In this document: positions 20,126 to 30,219 of the stretch, one piece after another
Position numbering within the stretch: position 1 is the stretch's first letter
Layout of the letters: the number at the start of each line of letters is the position of its first letter
Assembly (NCBI GenBank): GCA_011947345.1
Contig: JAAVTG010000675.1
Span: forward strand, 1-64,000
From: Phytophthora quininea
Taxonomy: Eukaryota > Oomycota > Peronosporomycetes > Peronosporales > Peronosporaceae
Direction of reading: 5' to 3'
DNA length: 64,000 bases
Position numbers and translations under genes: made by a program
The notes under the pieces: generated by a model
The model's database searches: none
The model's input: the letters and a program-made list of their open reading frames with translations, nothing else
What the model was told of the DNA's origin: nothing

Positions 20126-21838
20126 ATGAAGATCTACACCTTCCTGGTTGTAGTCCTTGCTGGAATGACGACGACTTCAGACGCAGCACCGACATCTACG
20201 ACGGCGCCATCCGCGGCTAAAACTACGGTCGAGGCAACGTGCGTTAACGTTTCTGTGGAGGGCGATGCGACGTACTGCATCCAAGGACCTATCTGCAGCG
20301 GCTCAGGGACAGCACCGGCAGGCCTGTTGTGCCCTGCCAAGGGCTCCATCGCCGCGAAAGACTGCAATAGGGCCTTGCCATCTTGGCTGGACGGCACGTG
20401 CGTCGCCCCAACGGATGCACTCTGCTCCAAGATCAAGACTGGAGCATGGGGATGCGTGTACGGTTCGAGCGGCAGCATGGCTAATGCGTCATCCTCGACA
20501 GAGGAGCCGTGTGTATTGCCTTCGTCTGCTGTCAAGGGAGCAGACAATGAATCCTCCCCAACGGAAGGGCCTTGTGCTCTACCCGATACTGTCGTCAAAG
20601 GCTCATCTGCCTCTGCGACTTCGACCGGTGGGAAGACTAGTTCGACCACAGCCGTATCGAGTACTGAGGAACATTGCATCCTACCCGATTCTGCAGTTAA
20701 GGGCGACAATGGGTCTTCTGCAACTGCTAGTACCAAGTCCGGGTCGACTACGGCTGGGTCGACTACAACGGAGGAGCCGTGCATTCTAGCTGACGCTGCT
20801 GTAAAGGGCGGTGAGAGCTCCTCCGGGGTCACGTCAAAGCCTGGTTCGACCACAAAAGACGGAGCTGTTTCGGTCACGGAAGAACCGTGTGTCATTCCTG
20901 AATCCATAGTGAAGGGCGATGCGGCCTCCTCGACACCTTCGCCTAGCGCAACTCCTTCCAACTCGCCGACAACTGCAACAAAGGATGGATCGACCCCGGC
21001 CACCTCGGTGACAGAGGAACCTTGCGTTATTCCTGACTCCGCTGCACAGGGCGCTGGCAGCAATGCTGCTACAACACCATCCGTCACTATGAAGTCCGAT
21101 CCGCCTTCTTTGACATCAGGTGGATCGACAACCAAACCAAGCACACCGTCGACTTCCAGCTCGACGACGGTAACGCCAAGTTCGACTGCGGGGTCACCTA
21201 CGACGAAGCCTGGCCCAACAGCCACCAGCTCTCCGACTTCGATGACCATGCCTGGTTCGACTACAGCGACACCGTCAACAGCTAAGCCCGGGACGACGAC
21301 TGCGCCCACAACCGCTCCATCGACCAGTGAGCCTTGCTTACCAACGATAACCCCGACAACGACTGAACCGTGCTTGCCTATAACCAGTCCTAGCGCGACA
21401 GCCACCGCGCCAGCAACTACTGAGCCTTGCTTGCCAACCGCCACGCCAACGACGACTGAACCGTGCTTGCCTACAACCAGTCCTAGCGCGACAACCACCG
21501 CGCCAGCAACTACTGAGCCTTGCTTGCCAACCGCCACGCCAACGACGACTGAACCGTGTTTTACCGTCATCCCCACGTCGACGGCCCCGCCTAGCTCCAC
21601 CACGTTGGCACCGAGCTCAACCAAGCCGACGCCCACGATTTCAACTCTGGCAGTGTCGACCCAGTCGCTCGACGAGAACTCAAAAACACCGGATGTTTCC
21701 AATGGAGCCGTTGTCGGAGCCATTGCTGCCGCTGCCGCCGCCGTTGCCGCAGTCGCAGCATTTGCGCTCTACAAGAAACGCGAGCGTGCTGCTAGCCCCA
21801 ATACGTTCCACGAAGCTGTGGCGACCCCGATTCCGTAG
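20126..21838 (+). CDS. Mucin-like type I membrane protein 3 (8-Cys head, TEEPC repeats)
   Basis: This intact 570-residue frame is the best model for the family. Signal peptide: MKIYTFLVVVLAGMTTTSDA. Head: residues about 36-114 with eight cysteines spaced 11-5-11-10-11-7-9 (CVNVSVEGDATYCIQGPIC ... TGAWGCVYG). Stalk: six units of the type TEEPCVLPxSAVKG separated by Ser/Thr-rich spacers, then six units of the type TTEPCLPTATPT. Each unit carries one Cys, unlike most mucin stalks. One Ala/Val membrane helix (residues about 525-547) is followed by KKRERAASPNTF and the tail HEAVATPIP. The stalk should be densely O-glycosylated, and the single cysteines could crosslink neighbouring chains (inference). 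I know of no named function. It is not an RXLR, Crinkler or elicitin protein by sequence. Confidence 0.85.
   Translation: MKIYTFLVVVLAGMTTTSDAAPTSTTAPSAAKTTVEATCVNVSVEGDATYCIQGPICSGSGTAPAGLLCPAKGSIAAKDCNRALPSWLDGTCVAPTDALCSKIKTGAWGCVYGSSGSMANASSSTEEPCVLPSSAVKGADNESSPTEGPCALPDTVVKGSSASATSTGGKTSSTTAVSSTEEHCILPDSAVKGDNGSSATASTKSGSTTAGSTTTEEPCILADAAVKGGESSSGVTSKPGSTTKDGAVSVTEEPCVIPESIVKGDAASSTPSPSATPSNSPTTATKDGSTPATSVTEEPCVIPDSAAQGAGSNAATTPSVTMKSDPPSLTSGGSTTKPSTPSTSSSTTVTPSSTAGSPTTKPGPTATSSPTSMTMPGSTTATPSTAKPGTTTAPTTAPSTSEPCLPTITPTTTEPCLPITSPSATATAPATTEPCLPTATPTTTEPCLPTTSPSATTTAPATTEPCLPTATPTTTEPCFTVIPTSTAPPSSTTLAPSSTKPTPTISTLAVSTQSLDENSKTPDVSNGAVVGAIAAAAAAVAAVAAFALYKKRERAASPNTFHEAVATPIP
20498..21575 (+). 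repeat. Coding repeats, TEEPC(V/I)(L/I)P..AVKG and TTEPCLPT types
   Basis: Six diverged units of about 14 residues, with spacers of varied length, lie in the first part (about 20498-21055). A second, more regular set of TTEPCLPT units lies at about 21325-21575. The second set includes a near-perfect duplication around TEPCLPTATPTTTEPCLP. Both sets keep a Cys two residues after the Glu-rich start. Confidence 0.8.
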
Positions 21839-21981
21839 GTCTACGTTCATTTTCTCCATCGCAGTGAACAAACCATCGTCAAGGGGCAATGGGCTCGTTA
21901 ATACAGCGAAACCATGGGATTGAGACTTGCTTAGTTCACTCATTTGCCTCATCACTTGTTGTTTTGCTCAGCCCCATGCTA

Positions 21982-23173
21982 CTACAGCTTCGATGCAGCA
22001 ATGTGCGAAGCGATGCGGAATTGCTCGATCGGGTAGTTCGTCTTCTTCTCGATCGCCAGGTCGGCGAGAATCTTGCCGATCACCGGAGTCATCTTCGCGC
22101 CATGGCCACTGAACCCGGCGCCCACAACGATCTTCTTCCCCGCCGACTCCTTCCCGGACCCTGGCACCGTGGCAAAGTCGAGGATGAAGTTTTCGTCCTT
22201 GGTCATCGTATACATGCAATCGTCGACCTGGTTAGGGAGCTCGTGTCCACGTTGGAAAACGTCTGCGCCACGAAGGATTGGAGCTGCTTGAGCTCTGCGG
22301 TTGGTTGGGGAACGCCCTGACGGGTGTCCGGGTCGACTGCAGGGCCGTCGTGGCGACAGATCTTGACACCTTCGTGTGCGTTCATCATGGGCAAACCGTA
22401 GACCATTGGGTGGCCGTACTTGATGAAGACGGGAAACTTGTCGGGGTGTACAGCTCCTGTTTGCACCTCCAGTACGTTCCGAACGTAGCGATGGGCTGCG
22501 TCTTGGCGGTCGCAGACCCCGACCGCTTCAGGAGTTTGTTCGTCCACGGACCAGCAGTGACGATGCACTGGCGGGCCCGAAGCACCGTCCCGTCGTCCAG
22601 GGTGACGACCGCAGCGAACGAGCCATCCGCCTGCCTTTCGCCCGCAATATCTTTCGCGCGACTGTGCTCGCGGATCTCCGCGCCGATGCGCTTGGACAGC
22701 TTCTGCATCGTGTCCATGGCCAGCGTAGGGTTCAGCACCCCGGCGGTGGCATTCCACACGGCGTGCGCCTTGTCGTTCAGCGCAAACCCTGGGAAGCGCT
22801 CGTTCACTTGAGCCCCTGAGAGCACTTGGTAAGGCACGTTGTATTTGGCCAGGGCGTTCTCGAGTCTGTGGAGCTCGTCGCTTTCCTCAAGTGCAAAGTC
22901 CAAGGCGCCGGTGGTTTGAATGAGCTGCACCTCGCCCTCCTTCTCGATCTCGCGCCACATCTTCAATGACGCTAGGCACAGATTCGTGAACACGTCGTCC
23001 GGGTAGGCCACGCGGAAGATGCGGCTGGAGCCGTGGCTGGAGCCCTTGCCGTGCAGCAACTCGAACTGCTCGAGAAGCAGCACGCGCTGGCCAGCTTTGG
23101 CGGCGTAGTAGGCCGCAGAACTGCCCATAAGGCCGGCGCCAACCACCACAACGTCGTACACTGGCGAAGCCAT
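21982..23173 (-). CDS. Peroxisomal sarcosine/pipecolate oxidase-like FAD enzyme
   Basis: Members oxidise N-methyl amino acids such as sarcosine or L-pipecolate with O2, making H2O2, usually in peroxisomes. The start MASPVYDVVVVGAGLMGSSA gives the dinucleotide-binding GxGxxG directly at the N-terminus. SSHGSSRIFRVAY is the conserved FAD-contact block. The C-terminal part shows KFPVFIKYGHPMVYGLPM, VDDCMYTMTKDENFILD, VVGAGFSGHGAKMTP, and a perfect peroxisomal targeting signal SKL as the last three residues. Single-base breaks near 22490 and at the TTTT run near 22250 split the frame. At the place of the FAD-linking Cys of bacterial monomeric sarcosine oxidase (GGCGLK) this protein reads AHEGVK, so the flavin may be non-covalent. 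Longer upstream starts exist but would bury the FAD motif further in. Confidence 0.85.
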
Positions 23174-24018
23174 CAGCAAAGTGGAGTTGCGAACCGGAGA
23201 GGAGAGACTCGGATGTGTCTGCTGGGGCGCGAATTGAGAATGACCCGAACGACCAGGCAAAGGCTGTCGGGCAGAGAAGGCCGGAGTGTTGTCTGCTAAA
23301 GGTCACGGCGGGGACTGCGTGCCTTCAGCACAGTAAACCCGAGGATCGAGTAGCTCTTTCGCGTTGATTAGACAGCCAGCTCGATAGGAAGGCCAAGGCC
23401 CCTCCTGGACAGCGTTATCTGATTGAAGTTGGGGCTGCTGCTGCTGCACCTGGCATGACTCATGCCACGCATCAGCTTGACCAAGCTGTTTCCGGCACAA
23501 CACTTCGAGGCGATGGCAAACTCACTGCAGCAGATCGGAGGGAACTTTACCTAGGGGCCATCTAGAGCCGCAAAGATTTCCACAACGAGAAGCCCTCACT
23601 GTCAGCCAGGCTGTTCCATCCAGCGCCATCAGCGCCAGCACGGAGAGGGGGTCTACAAAGTGCAATCGTCGAGTGTCATAGCGTTCGTTGAAGGAGTTCT
23701 TTCATATTTGCGACGCAATTGGCAAGTTGCTGCAGCCTGCAACGAGGGTCACAATCCGCCGACCGCGGCGCGACGTCTTCCAGAAGCCAAGCGACGATGT
23801 CATATCCCCAGTCGCGGTGAGATCGTATGGGGCGGTCTCCGAAAACACGAACAAATTCCTCGGACCTACCTGTAGTCAAGCCACCACCGCCGAAAAGAAC
23901 GAATCGGGTCGACATGTCCGGTACAACCTCCATTGAAAGCTGGTTCCCCGGCTGGAGAGAAAACTTAAGTTAATTGTCGACGACCACTACAACACACATT
24001 TCGACGCCACGGACAGTC
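23174..24018. other. Intergenic region, no gene seen
   Basis: This 845-bp region is the longest spacer in the window. It should hold the sarcosine-oxidase-like promoter (left) and the 3' end of the M96-like gene (right). Short open frames in all six frames have no family character, change direction often and lack plausible introns. I see no tandem repeat or RNA gene. Confidence 0.5.
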
Positions 24019-25363
24019 TTAAAACGTAAGGCGCGCACACCCCACGGCGTTCTCCCATCGGATAATGTACGTAAGCACTTCGAACATGTAAAACCGAGCG
24101 AAGGACGGGTCGCGGTTGTCCACTTTGCCGGCCATCGTGACTTTCACACCACCACCACCACTACTCTGAGAACCCAGAGCCGTTTGTGGTTGTGGATCTA
24201 GAGCCCTTCTTCCGCGACCCAGGACCTCCCTCGTGGTGCTCGCGGACGCGTCTTCGCTGTCACTGGAGCCCAGCAACTCGAGATCCGACTCGCCGCTGTC
24301 CATGTCAAAGTCCAAGTTCTCATCTTCCTCGAACAACCACCACTGGAGCGTGTTGACGCGAGAGAACTTGGGCTGCAAGTCCTCGGCTACAATGTCCTCG
24401 TGACCCGTAAAGTACTCTGTGTAGCCCTCGGCGTACGCGGGGTGGTTGATCGTCTGGTACGCGACCACGTACCCGCGAGGCTGCGCAGCCGGAACATGAC
24501 CATGTTGTTCCAGTTGACGGTCTTGAGCTGCGGGTGGTGCACGCAGCGCTGGATCACGAGCGTGTCGTCGTTAATTTTGTGAAGCACCTTGATGCCGAGC
24601 GTCGAGTACTGGATCGTGCGCATGTGCTGTTCTGTCGTGACGATATCCCACGTCTTTTGCATCAGAGTGTTCGCCGACATCCCCAGCAAGCGCTTGGACA
24701 TGGAAAACTGCAGCGTCGTGCCGTCCAGGAACATTTGGTCCTCCCAGCCCAGCATGTTCATGCCAGAGCTCAAGCACTGGCCGCGGAACCGCCGGTCAAA
24801 GATTTCATGGTAGCACTCCTTGATCATTTCCTGGCACTCGAGCTCTGTGAGCCGTGCAGGCTGCTCGGTGGCGGGTGGAGGGCCAGGAAGAGATGGCGCC
24901 ATGAGCAGCGAGCTCTTGGCAGCTCCAGCAGCAGCAGCCAGCGACGCTGCGGTGATGGCAGACGGCGCCTCGAAGTCGGTCAAATACACTTCCAGCGACG
25001 ACGCAAAGCCGTCGAACTCGGCCAGTTTTTGCTTGGTGACGGCAATTTGCCGCCGTAACAGGTTGAGTTCGTCGGTGGCCTCGGCGTAGCGCTGCTCTAG
25101 CTCGGAGGGCGGGCGCCGAGCTGTCATCGCCGTTTGCTGCTGCGCGATCAGCAGCTCGTCGTATCGAGCCTCCAGCCGCTGGACTTGGTGCTGCATGGCC
25201 TGCACATCGAGCTGCTCAGCAACGGAGGGTTAGTAAAGCGACTTCTCCCTCGATCCGTCCGCTTTTCACTCACTTTCCGACGCTCGCGATACCTCCGTTT
25301 GAGGTCTCGCTGTTTGCGACGGCGCTCCTCATCTCCGACGAAGGCCCGGGGCTTGGCAAACAT
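24019..25363 (-). CDS. M96 mating-specific-type protein: bZIP-like region plus START-like domain
   Basis: This belongs to a large oomycete family named after a mating-induced Phytophthora gene. Exon 1 encodes a basic stretch (EERRRKQRDLKRRYRERRK). After an intron at 25215-25273 a coiled coil follows (QLDVQAMQHQVQRLEARYDELL, then LNLLRRQIAVTKQKL), the layout of a bZIP DNA-binding and dimerisation segment. The second half (LTELECQEMIKECYHEIF, MSANTLMQKTWDIVTTEQHM, LHKINDDTLVIQRCVHHP, GYVVAYQTINHP) is the START-like region typical of the family, presumed to bind a ligand or partner. An acidic stretch (DENLDFDMDSGESDLELL) lies near the end. One base is missing near 24475 (AGCCTCGCGG, plus-strand mirror). 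The ATG at 25363 is the nearest start; the open frame extends further up. Confidence 0.7.
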
Positions 25364-25757
25364 GGGATCGATTAACGGAGACTTTCCGTCGGTGTTGAAG
25401 CGCGCGAAGTCCTTGGATGTCACGGTCAGGAGGACCAAGCAAGTGATTGCCGGGGTGGTGTCTTTTGAGTTCTGCCTGCCCGGAAGCGAGGCCACCGCAG
25501 GCCGTCTGGGCCTGCCTGCTCTCTGCTCGACAAGCTGCGATTGAGCTGCGGACCGCTCCCACAAACTCAGGCGAGCGCGCTGCAAGCGAGCAAACAGCGG
25601 CAGATGGACGCCGAGCGCACTAGAGACAAGACCGAGTCGGTCGAAGGCAAGTCGACAAGTGCCGGCCGACGTGTTGCTCGGGTTTAGGCTGGGCCTTGGT
25701 GCGGCGCAGATTTGCTGTCCCCCTGTTTTCGGAAACACAGACCGTCAAGGCAGCAGC
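25364..25757. other. Intergenic region upstream of two divergent genes
   Basis: This 394-bp region lies between the M96-like gene (minus) and the unknown gene at 25758 (plus), so it should contain both promoters. The M96-like frame stays open leftward of its ATG (DFARFNTDGKSPLIDP), which leaves room for a longer N-terminus. Confidence 0.4.
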
Positions 25758-26435
25758 ATGGGGCTGTCCAGCCAACGCGGCTCGCCAGCTGGAAGGCGGC
25801 GGCGAGAAGGAATCCTCTGCGTTTGGGAGCGCCGTACTCGAATGCCCTGGCGCGCGATGGCGTCTTCTGCACTCGCAGCTTTGGGGAGTGCTGGGTATTA
25901 CAGGACGAGCCACGCCTTCGTGCCACGGCGATTTGGCCTACCGCGCAGCAACTCGCCACGATCCGTGGCGACAGCTCCAAGCGATCGTTGCCACTGCGGC
26001 CATCAGAGGAGGGCCTGCTTGCCATTGTCGGGACTCTGTTGAGCCGTGGGGCTCAGCAAGACGTCTCGGACGTCGACCCGATGCCGACGACGCAGTCGCG
26101 CTTCGAAGGCTTGCTCCGCAGCGCGGATTACGGCCAAACATGTTCACCCGCCCCATGTGGCTCCGTTCGTTCGCTCGTCCGTCACTGCTGACTCCTGTTT
26201 CGCGACGTCTGCTGCGCCTCCACGCTCTTCCATCGCCACAGGCGGGCCGCCTTCCTTTGCTTTGAGCGGGGTCGGCTGCAACTTGCTCGAATGCGGGCCA
26301 TTGAAGACCGCCACTGTTGCGGAAGTTCCGACGTCTCTCATCAAGTCAAGTCGCAATCAGGAGCTTGCGTCGAGCCCGTTGCTAGTCACTGTCGAAAGCG
26401 AGCACGACTTGGCACGGGGCTTACCTCATTCTTAG
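25758..26435 (+). CDS. Unknown protein, frame interrupted
   Basis: I do not recognise this gene. The most protein-like reading starts at MGLSSQRGSPAGRRRREG (ATG 25758). It passes by frame change to NALARDGVFCTRSFGECWVL and QDEPRLRATAIWPTAQQLA, then GLLAIVGTLLSRGAQQDV and TQSRFEGLLRSADYGQ. Near 26135 it changes frame to HVHPPHVAPFVRSSV and ends ESEHDLARGLPHS, stop at 26433-26435. Two frame changes are needed, and no intron explains them. The composition is mixed, without membrane helices or repeats. The minus strand is also open in part, so the strand assignment is an inference. Confidence 0.35.
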
Positions 26436-26866
26436 CGGGCTGTAGCACCTGCTGGAACGCCCAATCCAAAATGTGTATGTGAACGAGTCTGTACTGGTGT
26501 CGCCTTCTTTGCAATGTAATGCACGAGGAAATCCTTCCTCTGGAACGAGAAGGGCAAGGAGGTGGTCCCCAGGCGGAGCACGCAGGCCAGAAGCCACGCC
26601 AACAGGTTGCAACTACATGGCATTGCCAGAACTCGATTGGGTCAACAAATGCATCGCGTCAAAGCTTATCACTCGCAGCAACAACAAAGCTTTAACACTC
26701 GGGCACCTCGCGATCAGTCCGACAAGTCCCCTCGGAAGAGATCCCCGATAAAAAGTTGCTCACGACTTGCATCCGACCAATGCAAATGTACCAGAACGTC
26801 GTACCAGTAGTTTGCTGATCCTCCAGGAAGTGCGGTCCAGGTTTGCACGCACGAATTTACACCGAG
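26436..26866 (+). other. Intergenic region upstream of COA4
   Basis: This 431-bp region contains no convincing gene. Short frames on both strands have no family character. It should contain the COA4 promoter. Confidence 0.45.
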
Positions 26867-27131
26867 ATGAGCTCCCTCCCAAGCCGCCCGTGCCCGTCGC
26901 GGGCTGCACGCCGGCAGCAACAGCGACTTTGGCGAGGACCTGGACGTGGACGAGCTGATCGAGCGCAACCGCTGCCACGAGGACTACTACAAGCTGGAGG
27001 ACTGCCTGGCAGACTTCGACCGCGACTGGAGAAAGTGCCAGACGCAAGTCAAGGCGCTCAAGGCCTGCAACGATCGCGTCAATGAGCTGCGCAGAGCGCA
27101 ACAACAGCACGCAGCCAGTAAGAAGGCTTAA
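26867..27131 (+). CDS. COA4: Cytochrome c oxidase assembly factor 4-like twin-CX9C protein
   Basis: Twin-CX9C proteins fold by disulfide formation in the mitochondrial intermembrane space. COA4 helps assemble cytochrome c oxidase. The core reads DVDELIERNRCHEDYYKLEDC, then FDRDWRKCQTQVKALKAC: two CX9C pairs separated as in COA4, with the family's DELI and DWRxCQ signatures. A short charged tail ends SKKA, stop at 27129-27131. The ATG at 26867 (MSSLP) gives a protein of about 88 residues, near the normal size. Single-base breaks in the CCC run after MSSLP and near 26910 separate the N-terminus from the core. It converges on the PP2A subunit gene, with 165 bp between stops. Confidence 0.8.
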
Positions 27132-27296
27132 CTAACAGGCAACAGCCAGGTCCACGAGGGGTCTACTAAAACCAACCGCCCTCCCTTGCTGCTGGCAATG
27201 ACATGCATCGATTACATGCGTGCTTCTTCTACTTGCTCCTCTTCGTGTCGTCTTCTATGGTCCGTTGGTGACAGGGGACAAAGATAAAACAAGAGG

Positions 27297-29886
27297 CTAG
27301 AATGGCGCCTCCACCGTTCGGCCGCCTTCGCTGCCTGTAGTACCATCAGCCGCTCCATTGCTCTCGGAGGGGTCTTCTTCCTGCTCGTCCGACACATACC
27401 AGCCGTCCATCGTATCGATGTCCATCGCAGTGTCTTCGTCGCGACTCTCCTCCTCCATCGCCAGCCGCGCGTACTCTGCTCGGGCGTAGCGATCCCAGTC
27501 ACTGCAACATAATGCCAAGCAATTCGGTTAGAAGCAGAGCGCCAAACACTCACGACACGCAAACAAACGTACGTCAGTTCCGGCTCGGCGAGCTGCTGGC
27601 GCAGAAGGAACGGGTCGCGCTGCTCGAACTCGATGAACTTGCTGAGGTTGAACAGCACGTTGAAGAACACGCCCGAAACGCGGATCTTGTCGGGACGGAT
27701 GAAGTCTTTGTGGTAAAACTCGCCCTCCTTCTCCGGGTGCAGCAAGTCCGACATCTGGCACAAAATGTCCTCGAACGGGACTACTTCGTGTCCGAGGCAC
27801 TCCATGCGGTGGATCTGGTGACGGTAAAATACACGCATCTCGTCGGCGCGCAAGACGCCGTCTTCGTTCGTGTCGATGAGCTCGAACCAATACCGAAGAC
27901 TCACAGGGTTCGCTTTATCTTCCTCCGAGAGCATGAAGTCTGCAAGCAAACACAAACAGGTGTCAGCAACGAAGAACAAGCTCACAAAACTCGACTGCAA
28001 GAGCGCTCACAAATAAAATCCTCGTAGCTCATCTTCTTTTGTCTTCTGCACTCAACGTCTGCACGCGAGCAAATGGACGCCGGCCGCGCTCGAAGATTCG
28101 GTCCACAATGATTCGTGTGAGAGCGTGGCCTCCATATCGTACGAGGTCGTCGGGACTTAAAAGGAAGTCGTGGTCCGTGTCTAGTTCCCAGAACTTGCAG
28201 TACAGCACGTAAAAGTGCTCATACGAGAAGTATGAGTTGACCTGCCATACTGAAGTGTGAGTTTTGGTACACTTGGCAGTGGAAAGCGCACAATTGCTCA
28301 CCTTATTAATGTCCTCCTCTTCGTCGACAGTGTTGAAAGCGCTGATGAGGTTGCTCCGTCGCAGTTTTCGCAGTGTGATTCGGCCACTGCTGTCTCTATC
28401 TACCGAGTAAAATATCCGTACCACCACCGTCAAGGCTGCCAACGAAAGATACTTTGTCAGTTAAATCGACCGCCACGACAGCATGCCAGACCACAGCCAA
28501 CAGACCATATTTCTCCTGGAACTCAGGAGTACCTCCAAGAAACTCCAGTCCGGGATGGTATTTTAGCAGCTCTGGGTTATTTAAGACAAAACAAAACGCG
28601 TTAGAAAGACCAACAACAACCAGCCGAGCTCGATGTCTCAATCAACCCACCATGCAAGAACGGCGCAAAGTCGTCTCGCTCTATGAAATCGTTCTTCGGT
28701 TGTTTCACCTGGAGCAAGCAGCAATTGGGAATTGGTTAGTACACAGTGCAGACAGCTCGCACAGCAAGCCCACGTACTACTCTGAAAAACCGCTCCACGT
28801 TGTCACAAGGAGCCATCTCGCGCATCCAGTAGCTCTGAAACATTTCTTTGGTGATTCGCTGCGGGGTGCCGCCATCAGCACTCGTCGGCCTTTCGCTCGC
28901 GGGTGCCTCGTCGCTGCTTGCCACTGGGCTGGACGGCGGCTTTGGCGTAGTCTCTCCCGTCTCCGTGGAGAGGATGCGTCGGAAGAATGGCGCGTTAAAG
29001 AACGACGGGAAGCTGCACAGGTCCTTAGTGATCGCAACAAAGTCCTCCACCTTCATGCCCTCGGGGAACTCGCGGAAGCGCGCCTCAATGTCGGTCGCCT
29101 TGCGAGCCATCGCATCTGTCGACAAACCCCGCAGTCTTCCACGACGGCCTTCACCTGGCACGTAAAATCTTGGGATCTCGACCTGCTTGGCCTCGGCCAT
29201 GGGGTGGTCAGCGCCTGCTGCTGGGGGCTCCTCCGCCGTGGACTCCTCTGTCTGCTCCTGAGCGTCCTCCATGCTCTCATCCGCATCTGCAGAAGGAGCC
29301 CCCGCTTCCAGTTGGTTCTCGGTCGCCTCATCAGCTACAGCTTCGTCGGTGTTATCCTCCGAAGCAGCAACAACAGCAGCGTCCTGCTCGCTCTCTCCTG
29401 CCGACATGTCGACGTCGTCCGACGGCGCCTGTGTGTCCTCCTCTGACTCGGTTGCAGCCGCCGCAGCCGCCACCGCCGCCGCCGCGTTGTTGAGCTCGTC
29501 TCCGAAGAGACTGACCAGGTGCTGGTGGCGCCTCCGGGCGCTGGGGCTGCCCACCGAGCCGGGGCTGAGCAGTGCGAACTGCTGGTAGTTGGGCGGGCGC
29601 TTGGGGCTGCGCGAGGGCGAGTCGGCGCCGCTGCCGACGGAGGCGGATGAAGCCAGCAGCGCGTCCAGGTTGAGCTCCTTGCCCTGGCGCAGGTCGCTCA
29701 CCATGCTCTGGATCAGCTCCTTGGTGCCGTCCACGTTGAGCCACTGGCGGAAGAGCTCCTCCATCTTCATGCGGCCGGCGGGGCACAGGTGCGCGCTCTC
29801 GATCTCCGACAGGCGCAGGGGCTCGGGCCCGCCCGAGCTCGTGGGGACGCCATGGCCGCGTCCGACGGCTCCACTTCGACCGTCAT
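27297..29886 (-). CDS. Protein phosphatase 2A regulatory subunit B'' (EF-hand, PPP2R3-like)
   Basis: B'' subunits direct the PP2A catalytic dimer to its substrates and bind Ca2+ through EF-hands. The N-terminal third is low-complexity (Ala, Asp/Glu, Ser-Pro) with a conserved head [11 protein letters not shown]. The core follows: [68 protein letters not shown] and [20 protein letters not shown]. Then come [39 protein letters not shown] (canonical EF-hand), [17 protein letters not shown] and [12 protein letters not shown]. At least six short introns join these blocks, for example the exon pair RFFRV/VKQPKND near 28735-28680. The ATG at 29886 ([11 protein letters not shown]) with one single-base break near 29855 gives the longest N-terminus; ATG 29770 is the alternative start. 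It ends TVEAPF at 27297. Confidence 0.88.
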
Positions 29887-30219
29887 GCTGCGCAGGAGGA
29901 AGAGGGGAATGCTTCAGCCTGATCTTCTCCTAGTTCTAACGCAGTAGTAGTCCGACGTCGTGACAGAGAGCGAGGACGACCGAAGTCGGCCGTAATTCGC
30001 CACCGGACCGAGCGACACTTGATCTTAGTAAGGTACTGCGCAATCATTGCCAACCACTAGACTTGGTCTTACTATTTCATATGTTTATACAATTGTTAGC
30101 CCGCACGTTCTGAAATTTCGCTCGATTTGAAACGCAAATATCACGAATGCAAGCCGAATATTTCGATTTGAAATTGGTGGACGAAGCCACTGCAACAAGG
30201 GACAACTTACTCGGCGGCG
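29887..30219. promoter_or_regulatory. Shared upstream region of PP2A B'' and MPP6 (divergent)
   Basis: This 333-bp stretch between two divergent starts must hold both promoters. It is AT-richer than its flanks on the right half (about 30040-30170). I see no clear initiator motif or repeat. Confidence 0.45.

Noticed and set aside
20134..21723. 529-codon minus-strand open frame opposite mucin-like gene 3
   Set aside because: It mirrors a Thr/Ser/Pro-rich coding frame, giving a Val/Gly/Glu-rich text with no start context, signal peptide or family motif.
18055..21838. RXLR, Crinkler or elicitin effector
   Set aside because: Signal peptides are present, but no RXLR-EER or LFLAK motif is visible, and the eight-Cys spacing differs from the six-Cys elicitin pattern.
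28454..29446. 330-codon plus-strand open frame opposite PP2A B''
   Set aside because: The minus strand carries the conserved B'' protein across introns; this is its shadow.
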